The notes: generated from the letters alone by a model not told the origin. Numbered from the stretch's first letter, positions 9,214-18,943 are shown. The stretch: DNA of 64,000 bases from Sphingosinicella terrae (GCF_003347635.1 NZ_QDFY01000005.1:186001-250000), one strand, 5' to 3'. Made by a program: numbers and translations.

Positions 9214-10718
9214 GCGACTTTGGCCATCGGACAATAAGCGTCGAGATGCTCGCGGTGGCTGGGCATGCGCGCGGCCGCCTGGCGGATGTCGGCGTGCAGC
9301 TTCTCCATGCCGCGGGCGAGCGAGTCGATCGGCGGCGCATCGGCGCGCAGATCGTGGCCCTCCGGAATGACGCCCTGGCCGAGATAGACCGCGACCCAGC
9401 TGGCATCGAGGAACACCCCTTCGCGATACTTCACCACGCGGCCGCGGCGCCGGAACAGCTCCATCTTCTCGGCGAGCGAGTCCGGGATCGGCATGGTCCG
9501 GACATAGTCCCAGAACGGCGTGCCGCTTCGCCGGGTCGCGTGATAATGGAGGATCAGGAAGTCGCGGATCCGGTCATATTCCATGTCGATCAGGCGGTTG
9601 AATTCGTCCCGGTCCGACGACACGATCTCGCGCTCGGGGAAGAGCTCGACCAGATAGGTGATCGCCTGCTGGATCAGGTAGATGCTGGTCGATTCCAGCG
9701 GCTCGAGGAAGCCGCTGGCGAGGCCGACGGCAACGCAATTGCGAACCCAGCTGCGTTCCCGCCGGCCGGCGCGGAAGCGCAGGATCCGGGGCTCGGCGAT
9801 CGGCTCGCCCTCGACCGACGCGACCAGCGCCTCGCGCGCCTCGTCGTCGCCGATATATTGGCTCGAATAGACATAGCCGTTGCCGGTGCGGTGCTGGAGC
9901 GGGATCCGCCAGCGCCATCCCGCCGGCATGGCGATGACGCCGGTATAAGGCGACAAAGCGGTCTCGGTCCGGCAGGGCATGGCGATCGCGCGGTCGTTCG
10001 GCAGCCAGTGCGACCAGTCCTGGAAGGGCTCGCCGAACGCCTTGCCGATGAGCAGGGAGATGAAGCCGGAGCAGTCGACGAACAGATCGCCGGCGATGGT
10101 CTCGCCCGATTCCATCGTCAGCGATTCGATGTCGCCGCTGACGGCGTTGCGGTTGACGGCGACCACCCGGCCTTCGGTGCGGCGGGCGCCGAGCCGTTCG
10201 GCGATCGCGCGCAAATAGGGCGCGAACAGGGTCGCGTCGAACTGATAGGCGTAGCCGTAGGTCGAGGACAGCGAGGAGGGATCGCTCGCCGGGAGCTGGA
10301 AGCGGTTCATCCGCGCGATCGTCGCGCCCATCGAGAATTGCTCGAGGTCGGGCACCGCCACGCCGGCCTGGCGCAGCCTCAGCCAATATTGGTGGAAGTC
10401 GATCTCGCCGGCGCCGTAGCCGAACGTGCCGAACGGATGGATGTAGCTCTCGCCTTCGGCGCCCCAGCCCTGGAACTCGATGCCGAGCTTGAAGGTGGCG
10501 CGCGTCCACGACATGAACTCCGCCTCGGCGATGCCGAGCCGCTCGTTGAAGGAGCGGATGTGCGGGAGGGTCGCCTCGCCGACTCCGACGATGCCGATCG
10601 CCTCCGATTCGACGAGATGGACGGAGCAGCGCCGCGGCAGCAGCTTGACCAGGGCCGCCGCCGTCATCCAGCCGGCGGTTCCCCCGCCGACCACCACGAT
10701 ATTCACCCTCTCCCCCAT
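9210..10718 (-). CDS. Flavin-dependent tryptophan halogenase family protein 4
   Basis: A 502-residue halogenase, first of the four in transcription order. It has 'GGGTAGW', 'GVGEATLP', the catalytic lysine in 'TFKLGIEF' (Lys77), 'WRWRIP' and 'PLESTSIY', so it looks complete. ATG 10718 follows 'AAGGGG' by about 5 nt; the upstream extension of the same frame has no protein-like character. The GH43-GH9 gene ends 49 nt upstream, so all six leftward genes can be read from one transcript starting near the operator at 14346. Confidence 0.9.
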   Translation of the reverse strand: MGERVNIVVVGGGTAGWMTAAALVKLLPRRCSVHLVESEAIGIVGVGEATLPHIRSFNERLGIAEAEFMSWTRATFKLGIEFQGWGAEGESYIHPFGTFGYGAGEIDFHQYWLRLRQAGVAVPDLEQFSMGATIARMNRFQLPASDPSSLSSTYGYAYQFDATLFAPYLRAIAERLGARRTEGRVVAVNRNAVSGDIESLTMESGETIAGDLFVDCSGFISLLIGKAFGEPFQDWSHWLPNDRAIAMPCRTETALSPYTGVIAMPAGWRWRIPLQHRTGNGYVYSSQYIGDDEAREALVASVEGEPIAEPRILRFRAGRRERSWVRNCVAVGLASGFLEPLESTSIYLIQQAITYLVELFPEREIVSSDRDEFNRLIDMEYDRIRDFLILHYHATRRSGTPFWDYVRTMPIPDSLAEKMELFRRRGRVVKYREGVFLDASWVAVYLGQGVIPEGHDLRADAPPIDSLARGMEKLHADIRQAAARMPSHREHLDAYCPMAKVA

Positions 10719-10767
10719 ATTTCCCCTTATTTCACCTGGCATTGCCCCTGTCATGCCCGGAAATCGC

Positions 10768-13700
10768 TCAGTCGCCCTCCGCCAGCCACGCCGCGACCCA
10801 GACCAGAGGCGCATTCCAGTTGATCGCCACCTCGTTGAGGCTGAAGGCACCGATATCGTCGCGCCAGCAGGCCTGCGGCGCGCAGCCCTGGATGGCGCGC
10901 GCAACCTCCTCGGCCGGGCGGCCGTCATTCGGCCCGCCGGAAAGAGCGCCGGGCGGCGGCGGCGGCAGTTGCGGATCGAGGCTGTGGGCCCAGAAGCGGT
11001 GATGCGGATGGCGCATCGGCCGGGCGCCGTAGCCGCTGACATAGGATTGATCGAGCGGGTTGCGGCCGAGCAGATAGTCCATCGAATCGACGACGCCGCC
11101 GCGATAGCGGGCCTCGCCGGTGAAATCGTGCGCCAGCGCGAGGATCATCGCGCGGTTGAGCAGGACGGCGTTCGACCCCCAGGGATAAGGCGGCGCGTAA
11201 GGGATTCGGTAGCCGATCCGCTCGCGCTCGGCGAGGTAGCGGTCGGCGGCGGCGACGAGACGCGCGCGCTGCGCCTGCCGCTCCCCTTCCGGCAAGGCGC
11301 CCGGCGCCAGCGCCACGGTGATCGTCCCGAGCGTCGCCGTGCTCGCCCAGCCGGCGGCGTCGACCTCGCCGGCGAAATGCGGCGAGCGCCGCACCGCCTC
11401 GGCATATTCGTCGCGGCCGGTGGTGACGAGCAATTCGGCCGCTGCCCAATAATGCTCGTCGGTGAAGCTGCGATCGCCATAGCTGCCGCTGCCGGCGAAA
11501 TTTCCGGCATGGACTTGCGGATGGCGGAGGGCGGCGGCGAAGGCACGTTCCGCCGCCGCCAGGCAGCGGCTCGCGAAGGCGGGATCGACCTCCCGCCAGA
11601 TCCGCGCGCATTGCGCTGCGGTGGCGGCGAGATTGAGGGTAGCGCCGGTGCTCGGCGGATAGAGGAAGCGCCGTTCCCGATCGAGGTGCGGCGGCATCGG
11701 CAAGGCCGTCCAGCGCTCGTCGGCCACCTTGTGGTGGGCCATTCCCGAAGCGTCGACCTCGGTGAAGGTCAGCCGCTCGCCCCGGCGATGGGGGCCGAGC
11801 GGAAGCCGCAGCCGCGTCCCCTCCGGCACCTGCATCGACAGCAGGAACTCCATTTCCCATCGCGCCTCGTCGAGCAGGTCGTCGACGCCGTTGCCCGCTT
11901 CCGGGATTTCGGCGCTGCCGTCGCGGAACAGGGAAGCGCCACCGCCCTGCCGACTCCGCTCATAAGCGTTGAGTAGGGTCCACAAGGCGATGCCGCCATT
12001 GACGACATATTTGCCGTGATCGCCGGCATCGTACCAGCCGCCGGTGACGTCGAGCCTGTAGTCGCATCCGCTCCAGCTCTGGCCGACTTCATCCTCGCCG
12101 GCGAAGCAGGTCGCCCGCTCCGGCCGGTGGGCCGCCGGCCGCGCCCAGCGCTCGCCGCCGGCGTGGCGGGCCTCGATCGGCGTGCCGGCGCGGTTGTGGT
12201 AGAAATAGGCGAGGGCGTCGAACGGCAGCCGCGCATAGAGATCGGGCGCGATCCGAAACGGCCGGCTGCGCGCCGCTCCGGCCTCGAGTCGGAAGCCGCT
12301 GCCGGTGCCGTCGAAGCCGCTGAAATCGATCAGGTGGAGCGTCTCGCCCGATGCCGCGTCGGGCCCGATCACGACCGTCTCGCCCTGCGCCCGCGGCTGC
12401 TCCGCCTCGTCCAGCAGTCGCCACGGCAGCGGCGTCGCGGCCTGGCTCGGCAGCAGCGCGCGCTTCGGCTCGTCGGGCAGCAGGCCGATCTGGTTCAGGC
12501 GGATCGGCGCCGGCTCGGTCCCGACGCCCGCCTCGTCGCTGACCGCGTAAAGACCGAAGACGGCGCCGACGAAGCCGCCGGCGGTACGGGTACTGAGAAT
12601 CCTGCCGTCGAGATCGCGGCCGATGGGCTGCCACTCGCCTTCGCCGGCGGCGAAGGCGAAATGGTAGCGGTCTCCTTCGGCCTCGATCTTCAGGCGCAGC
12701 GTCTCGCCTGCCGCGACCGGCAGCGGCGCCACCGCGATCGCGGTTCCGGCGGCCGGCTCATGCGCACCGGCGCGGCGGCGCAGCTCGACCCTGTCGCGGC
12801 CGCCGTCGCGGACGATCCCGACCGAATACCAAAAGTCGTCATTCTGGAAGGCGGAGAGGCCGGCTTGGTCGCCGTCCTGCTCGGGACGGAATCTCAGTTC
12901 GGTTTCGGCGCGGGCGCGCTGATGCTGCTGGCGCCGCGCCAGGAAGGAGGGATTGCCGCCCTCGCCCAGGCCGACCGGACGCGCTTCGAGTCGCAGCGCG
13001 CCGTCGGCGAGCGCGTGCCAGCGCGTCCTCGGGTTGCGAACCATCATCCAGTGCGGGGGCAGGTCCGTGCCGTCGAACGATTCGCGGACTTCGAACGGGC
13101 CGCTGGTCGGGACGGGCGGCGCCGGCTGTGGAGGAAGATTGGGCCGCGCACGGGAATAGGGGATGGCCTGGCCGGGATCCGTGATCCGCGGCCACCCGTC
13201 CTCGCCCCAGCTCACCGGCATCAGGAAGGTCTCGCGGCCGGTATTGTAATAATCGCCTTCGTACGGCCGAACCGCCAGAAAGGTCGCCCACCATTCCCCG
13301 TTCGGCGTCTCGACGAAATCGGCGTGACCGGCCGACGTGATCGGGAAGGCCCGGTCGCGCGGCAGGTCGCGCTGGGTCAGGATCGGATTGCCGGACCAGG
13401 GCGTGTACGGGCCCATCGGCGCATCGGCGCGCAGCACCACCTGGCTGTGCCCTTCGGCCGTGCCGCCTTCGGCGCAGATCAGATAGTAATGCTCGCCGCG
13501 CTTGATGATGTGCGGCCCTTCGATCCAGATCGGCTGGCTCGCCGGATCGACGCCGCCGTCGACCAGCACCCGCCGTGGCCCTAAGGTGCGCAGCCGGGCG
13601 GCGTCGAATTCCTGGATCCAGATCGCCCGGTGGCCATCGTAGCGCGGCGGTCCCTCAGGCGGGCCGTTGTTGAGGAGATAGGCCTTCCCGTCCGTGTCGA

Positions 13701-14256
13701 AGAAGAGCGACGGATCGATCCCGCCCTCGAGCTCCGGCAGCCACACCGGGTCCGACCATGGACCGGCGGGGTCGCGGGCGGTGATGACGAAGTTGCCGCC
13801 GCAATCGACGCAGGTGTTGAGGATGTAGAACAGGCCGTCACGATGCTCGATGGCCGGGGCGAACACGCCGCGCGAGAGGCCGAGCCGGCCGAAGTCGAGC
13901 ATGTCCGGCCGGTCGATGGCATTGCCGATCTGGGTCCAGCTGACGAGGTCGCGGCTGCGGAAGACCGGGATTCCGGGGAAATAGGCGAAGGTCGAGGTGA
14001 CCAGGAAATAATCGTCGCCGGCCCGGGTGATGCTGGGATCGGGATAGAAGCCCTGGAGGATCGGGTTGCGGTAGTCGCCCGGGCCGGTCTGCAGCGTCGC
14101 GTCGATCGGATCGGACCCCTGATAGGCGAACCAGTCGAACTGCGCCGTCGGCGCAGCCGAGGCTGCGTTAGCGTTCACATTGGCGACGGCGGCAAGCGCG
14201 GCGAGGAGAGAGGCTGAGCGTCGGATGGCCGGTGTCCCGTTTCGTTGCAAACCCAC
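10768..14256 (-). CDS. Secreted GH43-GH9 fusion glycoside hydrolase
   Basis: A 1162-residue two-enzyme fusion. After a signal-like N-terminus, the GH43 five-bladed domain starts near residue 60 ('NPILQGFYPDPS', base Asp; 'GGIDPSLFF'; acid Glu in 'IEGPHIIKRGEHYYL') and is followed by a GH43 C-terminal beta-sandwich (about 385-575). An Ig-like CelD_N domain ('IRLNQIGLLP') and a GH9 barrel follow ('GGWYDAGDHGKYVVNGG', 'PHHRFWAHS', and the acid Glu in 'NEVAINWNAPLVW'). It probably combines beta-xylosidase/arabinofuranosidase with endo-glucanase-type activity. No ATG fits the N-terminus; GTG 14256 gives an acceptable signal peptide, but the start is uncertain. First gene of the halogenase operon. 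Confidence 0.9.
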   Translation of the reverse strand: MGLQRNGTPAIRRSASLLAALAAVANVNANAASAAPTAQFDWFAYQGSDPIDATLQTGPGDYRNPILQGFYPDPSITRAGDDYFLVTSTFAYFPGIPVFRSRDLVSWTQIGNAIDRPDMLDFGRLGLSRGVFAPAIEHRDGLFYILNTCVDCGGNFVITARDPAGPWSDPVWLPELEGGIDPSLFFDTDGKAYLLNNGPPEGPPRYDGHRAIWIQEFDAARLRTLGPRRVLVDGGVDPASQPIWIEGPHIIKRGEHYYLICAEGGTAEGHSQVVLRADAPMGPYTPWSGNPILTQRDLPRDRAFPITSAGHADFVETPNGEWWATFLAVRPYEGDYYNTGRETFLMPVSWGEDGWPRITDPGQAIPYSRARPNLPPQPAPPVPTSGPFEVRESFDGTDLPPHWMMVRNPRTRWHALADGALRLEARPVGLGEGGNPSFLARRQQHQRARAETELRFRPEQDGDQAGLSAFQNDDFWYSVGIVRDGGRDRVELRRRAGAHEPAAGTAIAVAPLPVAAGETLRLKIEAEGDRYHFAFAAGEGEWQPIGRDLDGRILSTRTAGGFVGAVFGLYAVSDEAGVGTEPAPIRLNQIGLLPDEPKRALLPSQAATPLPWRLLDEAEQPRAQGETVVIGPDAASGETLHLIDFSGFDGTGSGFRLEAGAARSRPFRIAPDLYARLPFDALAYFYHNRAGTPIEARHAGGERWARPAAHRPERATCFAGEDEVGQSWSGCDYRLDVTGGWYDAGDHGKYVVNGGIALWTLLNAYERSRQGGGASLFRDGSAEIPEAGNGVDDLLDEARWEMEFLLSMQVPEGTRLRLPLGPHRRGERLTFTEVDASGMAHHKVADERWTALPMPPHLDRERRFLYPPSTGATLNLAATAAQCARIWREVDPAFASRCLAAAERAFAAALRHPQVHAGNFAGSGSYGDRSFTDEHYWAAAELLVTTGRDEYAEAVRRSPHFAGEVDAAGWASTATLGTITVALAPGALPEGERQAQRARLVAAADRYLAERERIGYRIPYAPPYPWGSNAVLLNRAMILALAHDFTGEARYRGGVVDSMDYLLGRNPLDQSYVSGYGARPMRHPHHRFWAHSLDPQLPPPPPGALSGGPNDGRPAEEVARAIQGCAPQACWRDDIGAFSLNEVAINWNAPLVWVAAWLAEGD

Positions 14257-14345
14257 AACAGTTTCGCGAAATCGTCACATTCCGCTTGATCTTGCCCATC
14301 ATAGTCCCGTACGCAAGGGACAAAGCAATAAGGCGCAGCCGATTG

Positions 14346-14359
14346 TGTTAGCGCTAACA
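14346..14359. promoter_or_regulatory. LacI-type operator (perfect palindrome), site 2
   Basis: TGTTAGCGCTAACA is a perfect 14-bp palindrome in the divergent promoter region between the GH43-GH9/halogenase operon and the TonB receptor. It lies 31 nt upstream of ATG 14377. It shares the AGCGCT core with the sites at 1076 and 21175, so one LacI-family repressor probably controls both arms. Confidence 0.82.
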
Positions 14360-14376
14360 AAGAGGGGAGAGGCCCG

Positions 14377-17300
14377 ATGCAGGGATCGTTGGGGTGCGAT
14401 TCTTTTCCGGCGGCTGAAGGGGGTATATTGAAGACGGGACTGAAGGCGGGAGCGTCGATGCTCGCGCTGTGCAGCGTCTTCATGAGCTCCGCCGCCTTTG
14501 CGCAGGATGAAGCGCCGACGGCTCCGCCGGCGCCGGCCGAGACCGCGCAGGGCGACGACAGCGACATCATCGTCACCGGCATCCGCGCCAGTCTCGAAAA
14601 TGCGCAGAACATCAAGCGCAACGCCGACACCGTCGTCGACGCGATCACCGCCCAGGATATCGGCGCGCTTCCGGACCGTTCGGTCACCGAGGCGCTGCAG
14701 CGCGTCCCCGGCGTCTCGATCAATCGCTTCGCCGGCAGCAACGATCCGGACCACTTCTCGGTCGAGGGCTCCGGCGTCGTCATCCGCGGCCTCAGCTTCG
14801 TCCGCTCCGAGTTCAACGGCCGCGACACCTTCTCGACCGGCGTCTACGGCCAGGCGATCAACTTCGCCGACGTGCCGGCCGACCTGCTCGGCTCCGTCGA
14901 GGTCTACAAGAACCTGACCGCCGAGATGATCGAGGGCGGCCTGTCCGGCACGGTCAATCTGAACTCGCGCCGGCCGTTCGACAATGCCGGCTTCCATCTC
15001 GGCTTCAACGCGGAGATGAACTATAGCGACTTCTCCGAGCGCTGGTCGCCGGTCATCTCGTTCCTCGCCAGCAACACCTGGGATACGGGCATCGGCCGCA
15101 TCGGGCTGCTCGGCAACATCTCCTATTCGCAGCTGCTGAGCCGCGCCGACGGCATCCAGGTCACCAACTTCCAGACCCGCGACGGCCAATATGCGCTCGC
15201 GGCGAACTCGGCGACGGCTTCGGTCTTCACCTGCCGCAATCGCCTTCCGGGCACCACCGATACGTCCCAGCTGCCTCCCACCGGCGCGGGTGCGCGCTGC
15301 AACGATGCGCAGCCGGCGGGAGCGGACGGCAATGCCGATCTGCTCAACGATCCCTTCTATGCGCCGATCGGCGGCCAGTTCCGCAGCCAGGATTATAATC
15401 GCGAGCGTCTCGGCGTGGCGGTGGCGGCGCAGTGGGAGAGCCTCGACCGGCGCGCCCTGCTGACGCTGCAATATCTGCGGACCGAGGCGGACCAGCGCTG
15501 GGGCGAGCATACGTTCGAGGCGGCGCCCGATCTCGCCGAATATAATACCTATCCGGCGGGCTGCCGGCAGAACGGCAACGGTCCCCAGACCTCGACCGGC
15601 GGTGCAACGACGCGCGCCGAGTGCCGGGTCAACGGCTCGGGCCAGTTCTTCTTCACCGGCAACGACCGGGGCAATGGCTACAATCCGAATCCGGGCGCCA
15701 CGTACGCGAACTACGAATATGACGAGGACAACGTCTTCGAGAGCGGGTTCATCACCCTCCCGGGTTCGGGCTGGCGGACCGCGAACAGCGGCAGCGCCGC
15801 GACCCGCGTCCCGACCGGCGGCATCCAGCATTCGCTGTCGCGGCGCCAGGTCGACGACGAGAATATCGTCGCCGATTACGGCTTGAATTTCCGCTTCACG
15901 CCCGACGACCATTGGCAGTTCAACTTCGACGCCCAGCACGTCGAGGCGGAGCACAACAATCTCGACGTCAGCGTGTTCGGCTCGACCTTCGCCGATCAGG
16001 AAGTCGACATCACCGGCGGCATACCGCGGGTCGTTCCGCACAAGCCGCTGACCCTGTCGGCGACCTGGGCCGCGCCCAATCCGAACATGGCCGCGCAGAG
16101 CGACCAGGAATATTTCAGCGACCGGCGCTGGACGTTCTGGCGTGCGGCGATGGACCATGCCGAGCAGAGCCGCGGCGAGGAATGGGCGGCCCGCGCCGAC
16201 ATCGCCTACAATTTCAACAATGACGGCTTCCTGCGCCGCATCAAGTTCGGTGCCCGCTATGCCGACCGCGACCAGACGATCCGCTTCACCACCTACAATT
16301 GGGGCGCGATCAGCGAAGTGTGGTCGGGCGAGGCCGTGTTCATGGACCAGGCCGGCAGCGAGCGCACCGAATTCTACAATTTCGAGAATTTCTTCCGCGG
16401 CGATACGCCCGGACCCGTCGGCGCTTATTATTACAGCCGGGACCTGATCGGCGGCTATCGAGACGCGGCCGATTTCTTCAAGAGCCTCAACGACTATTGG
16501 CGCAACAACAATGGCGCCACGGCGGCGAACCGCTGGGTTCCCGTCTATGAGAGGGCGGGTGTCGTTCCCGGCACCAACTACCTGCCCGGCGACATCCAGA
16601 CGGTGAGCGAGCGCAACTGGTCGGCTTACCTGATGCTGAGCTTCGGATCGGAGGAGCCGGTCTTCGGCAACGTCCGCCTCGAGGGCAATATCGGCGTCCG
16701 CTACGTCAATACGCGGCTGGACTCGGGCGGCGCCTTCGCGATCCCGACGGCGGGTCAGCTGGGTGTCACTCAGCCCTTCGACGTGCGCTGCGCCATTCAG
16801 GCGAATCCGCCGGGTGCTCCGCCGGGAACGCCGGCGGGCAGGCCGGGCGGAATCTGCAATCTCGGCGAGGCCGGATATGCGGAGCTGCAGGCCTTCGCCG
16901 GCAACGGCGTGTTCACAGCGATCAACTCGACCAACGACTATGACTATTTCCTGCCGAGCCTGAACCTCAAGTTCAGTCTCACCGACAATCTGCTCCTGCG
17001 CTTCGCGGCATCGCGGGCGCTGGCCCGGCCGTCGCTGGCCGACGTCAGGAACGTGTTCACGCCGACCTTCGACGCGAATACCGCCGGCCTGTCGATCGCC
17101 CGCGGCAATCCGTTCCTCAGTCCCGCCATAGCGGATCAGTTCGACCTGACCCTGGAATGGTATTTCGCCCGGGTCGGCTCGCTGACCGGCAACGTCTTCT
17201 ACAAGCGGATCAAGAACTTCTTCTTCCAGAACGTCATTCCGCTCGAGCTGACCAACAACGGCATCACGCTCGAATTCGATGCCCGCGGTCCGGACAATGC

Positions 17301-17832
17301 CCCCAATACGGGCAAGGTCCAGGGCTTCGAGATCGCCTATCAGCAGACCTATGATTTCCTGCCGGGCTTCCTCGGCGGCCTCGGCATGAGCGCGAGCTAC
17401 ACGTTCATCGATAGCTCGGGCGTGCCCAACTCGCTGCTCAACGGCGGCAACCCGGTCAACGTGCCGCCGAACGGCATCTCGGGCAATCTGCCGCTCGAGC
17501 AATTGTCGCGGCACAACGTCAACGTCGCCGCCTTCTACGAACGCGGGCCGATCTCGATACGCGCCGCCTATAATTGGCGGTCGCGCTTCCTGCTCACCGC
17601 GGCGGACGTGATCTTCCCCTACTTCCCGATCTTCAACGACGAGACCGGGCAGCTCGACGCGTCGATCTTCTTCTCGATCACGCCGAACCTGAAGATCGGC
17701 GTCCAGGGCGTGAACCTCACCAACGAGGTGACGCGGACGCTGCAGCAATTCCAGCCGGGAGGGCTGATCGCGCCGCGATCCTACTTCGTCAACGACCGCC
17801 GCTTCGCCTTCATCCTGCGCGGCAACTTCTAG
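14377..17832 (+). CDS. TonB-dependent receptor (Xanthomonas/Caulobacter carbohydrate type)
   Basis: A large outer-membrane receptor (1151 residues). It has a signal peptide ending 'SSAAFAQ', a TonB-box/plug region beginning 'DIIVTGIRASLENAQNIKR', 'LPDRSVTEALQRVPGV', and a beta-barrel ending in the aromatic 'FILRGNF'. Family and context indicate energy-dependent uptake of xylan or glucan oligosaccharides. Two starts are possible. ATG 14377 has 'gaggggagag' upstream but adds 17 atypical residues. TTG 14428 has 'aaggggg' 4 nt upstream and gives a more typical signal peptide ('MKTGLKAGASMLAL'). Divergent from the GH43-GH9 operon and under the palindrome at 14346. Confidence 0.93.
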   Translation: MQGSLGCDSFPAAEGGILKTGLKAGASMLALCSVFMSSAAFAQDEAPTAPPAPAETAQGDDSDIIVTGIRASLENAQNIKRNADTVVDAITAQDIGALPDRSVTEALQRVPGVSINRFAGSNDPDHFSVEGSGVVIRGLSFVRSEFNGRDTFSTGVYGQAINFADVPADLLGSVEVYKNLTAEMIEGGLSGTVNLNSRRPFDNAGFHLGFNAEMNYSDFSERWSPVISFLASNTWDTGIGRIGLLGNISYSQLLSRADGIQVTNFQTRDGQYALAANSATASVFTCRNRLPGTTDTSQLPPTGAGARCNDAQPAGADGNADLLNDPFYAPIGGQFRSQDYNRERLGVAVAAQWESLDRRALLTLQYLRTEADQRWGEHTFEAAPDLAEYNTYPAGCRQNGNGPQTSTGGATTRAECRVNGSGQFFFTGNDRGNGYNPNPGATYANYEYDEDNVFESGFITLPGSGWRTANSGSAATRVPTGGIQHSLSRRQVDDENIVADYGLNFRFTPDDHWQFNFDAQHVEAEHNNLDVSVFGSTFADQEVDITGGIPRVVPHKPLTLSATWAAPNPNMAAQSDQEYFSDRRWTFWRAAMDHAEQSRGEEWAARADIAYNFNNDGFLRRIKFGARYADRDQTIRFTTYNWGAISEVWSGEAVFMDQAGSERTEFYNFENFFRGDTPGPVGAYYYSRDLIGGYRDAADFFKSLNDYWRNNNGATAANRWVPVYERAGVVPGTNYLPGDIQTVSERNWSAYLMLSFGSEEPVFGNVRLEGNIGVRYVNTRLDSGGAFAIPTAGQLGVTQPFDVRCAIQANPPGAPPGTPAGRPGGICNLGEAGYAELQAFAGNGVFTAINSTNDYDYFLPSLNLKFSLTDNLLLRFAASRALARPSLADVRNVFTPTFDANTAGLSIARGNPFLSPAIADQFDLTLEWYFARVGSLTGNVFYKRIKNFFFQNVIPLELTNNGITLEFDARGPDNAPNTGKVQGFEIAYQQTYDFLPGFLGGLGMSASYTFIDSSGVPNSLLNGGNPVNVPPNGISGNLPLEQLSRHNVNVAAFYERGPISIRAAYNWRSRFLLTAADVIFPYFPIFNDETGQLDASIFFSITPNLKIGVQGVNLTNEVTRTLQQFQPGGLIAPRSYFVNDRRFAFILRGNF

Positions 17833-17851
17833 GAAGGGGCAGAAGGAACTC

Positions 17852-17884
17852 CGGCCCTCTCCGCGAGGAGGGGGCCGTTTCTTT
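17852..17884 (+). terminator. Intrinsic terminator after the TonB receptor
   Basis: A G/C-rich hairpin (CGGCCCTCTCC / GGAGGGGGCCG, one or two mismatches) is followed by GTTTCTTT. It lies between the receptor and the cupin gene, so it would attenuate but not exclude read-through into the cupin. Confidence 0.6.
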
Positions 17885-17929
17885 GCCCGCTCGACCCGGA
17901 GCGGCTGCCGCTGCTACCCTTCGCTTCCC

Positions 17930-18943
17930 ATGAACGCCGCCCCCCAGATTCTGAGCGAGATCGACCAGGCGGACCTCTCCGCCTTCCGCGAGGCGGTCGG
18001 CCGCTACGAACCGGTCGTCCTGCGCGGCCTCGTCCGCGACTGGCCCGCGGTCGGTGCCGCCGCCACCGCCGCCGGCGCGGTCGATTATCTCGCCCGCTTT
18101 GATCGCGGCCGACCGGCCGAGGCCTTCGTCGCGCCGCCGCAGACCGGCGGCCGCTATTTTTATGCCGACGATATGCGCGGCTTCAATTTCGAGCGGCGCT
18201 CCGGCCCGTTCGGGGCGATCGTCCGCGACATTGCCGGCCTGCCCGACCGCGACGACGTGCCCCGCGTCTATGTCGGCTCGGCGCCGGTGGCGGAGGTCCT
18301 TCCAGGCTTCGAGGCCGCCAATCCGATGCCGCTTCTGCCGCCGCCGCTGGCGCAGCCGCGCATCTGGATCGGCAACCGCTCCGAGGTCAGCGCCCATTTC
18401 GACCTGTCCGACAATATCGCCTGCGTCGTCGCCGGGAGGCGGCGCTTCACCTTGTTTCCGCCCGATCAGGTCGCCAACCTCTATGTCGGCCCGCTCGACC
18501 ATACGATGGCGGGGCAGCCGGCGAGCATGGCGCCGGTCAAGGCGGCCGATCCCGATCGCTTCCCGCGCTTCGCCGAGGCGCTCGCCTCGGCACGGACCGC
18601 CGAGCTGGAGCCGGGCGACGCCATCTACATCCCCACTTTGTGGTGGCACCATGTCGAGGCGCTTTCGCCGTTCAACATCCTCGTCAATTACTGGTGGGAG
18701 GATGCGCCGGCTCATGCCGGCCGGGCCTTCGAGGCGATGGTCCACGGCATCCTCGCCATGGGCGACATCCCGGCCGAGCGCCGCGAGGCGTGGCGGGCGA
18801 TGTTCGACTATTACGTCTTCCGCCGCGGCGGCGAGCCGGCCGGCCATCTTGCGCCCGAGCATCGCGGCATCCTCGGCCCGCCGACCCCGCAGCTGCGCGA
18901 ACGCATCCGCCAGTTCCTGCTGCGCTCGCTCGGCCGCGGCTGA
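17930..18943 (+). CDS. Cupin-like (JmjC/Cupin_8) protein behind the TonB receptor
   Basis: A 337-residue paralogue of the cupin at 3613-4635, with the same core: '[19 protein letters not shown]', 'LFPPDQVANLYVGP' and the distal His in 'LWWHHVEAL', which can form a HxD...H iron site. No signal peptide. The ATG at 17930 begins 97 nt after the receptor stop, with a hairpin between. Cupin_8 proteins near receptors and halogenases recur in Xanthomonadales and Sphingomonadales; their biochemical role is not established. A 2-oxoglutarate-dependent hydroxylase is the family-based guess. Confidence 0.85.
   Translation: MNAAPQILSEIDQADLSAFREAVGRYEPVVLRGLVRDWPAVGAAATAAGAVDYLARFDRGRPAEAFVAPPQTGGRYFYADDMRGFNFERRSGPFGAIVRDIAGLPDRDDVPRVYVGSAPVAEVLPGFEAANPMPLLPPPLAQPRIWIGNRSEVSAHFDLSDNIACVVAGRRRFTLFPPDQVANLYVGPLDHTMAGQPASMAPVKAADPDRFPRFAEALASARTAELEPGDAIYIPTLWWHHVEALSPFNILVNYWWEDAPAHAGRAFEAMVHGILAMGDIPAERREAWRAMFDYYVFRRGGEPAGHLAPEHRGILGPPTPQLRERIRQFLLRSLGRG

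Noticed and set aside
14166-14179. CGTTAGCGTTCACA resembling the operator core, inside the GH43-GH9 signal-peptide region.
   Set aside because: Three mismatches to either operator form and an AGCGTT core; encodes codons. Could be a weak auxiliary site but not supported enough to annotate.
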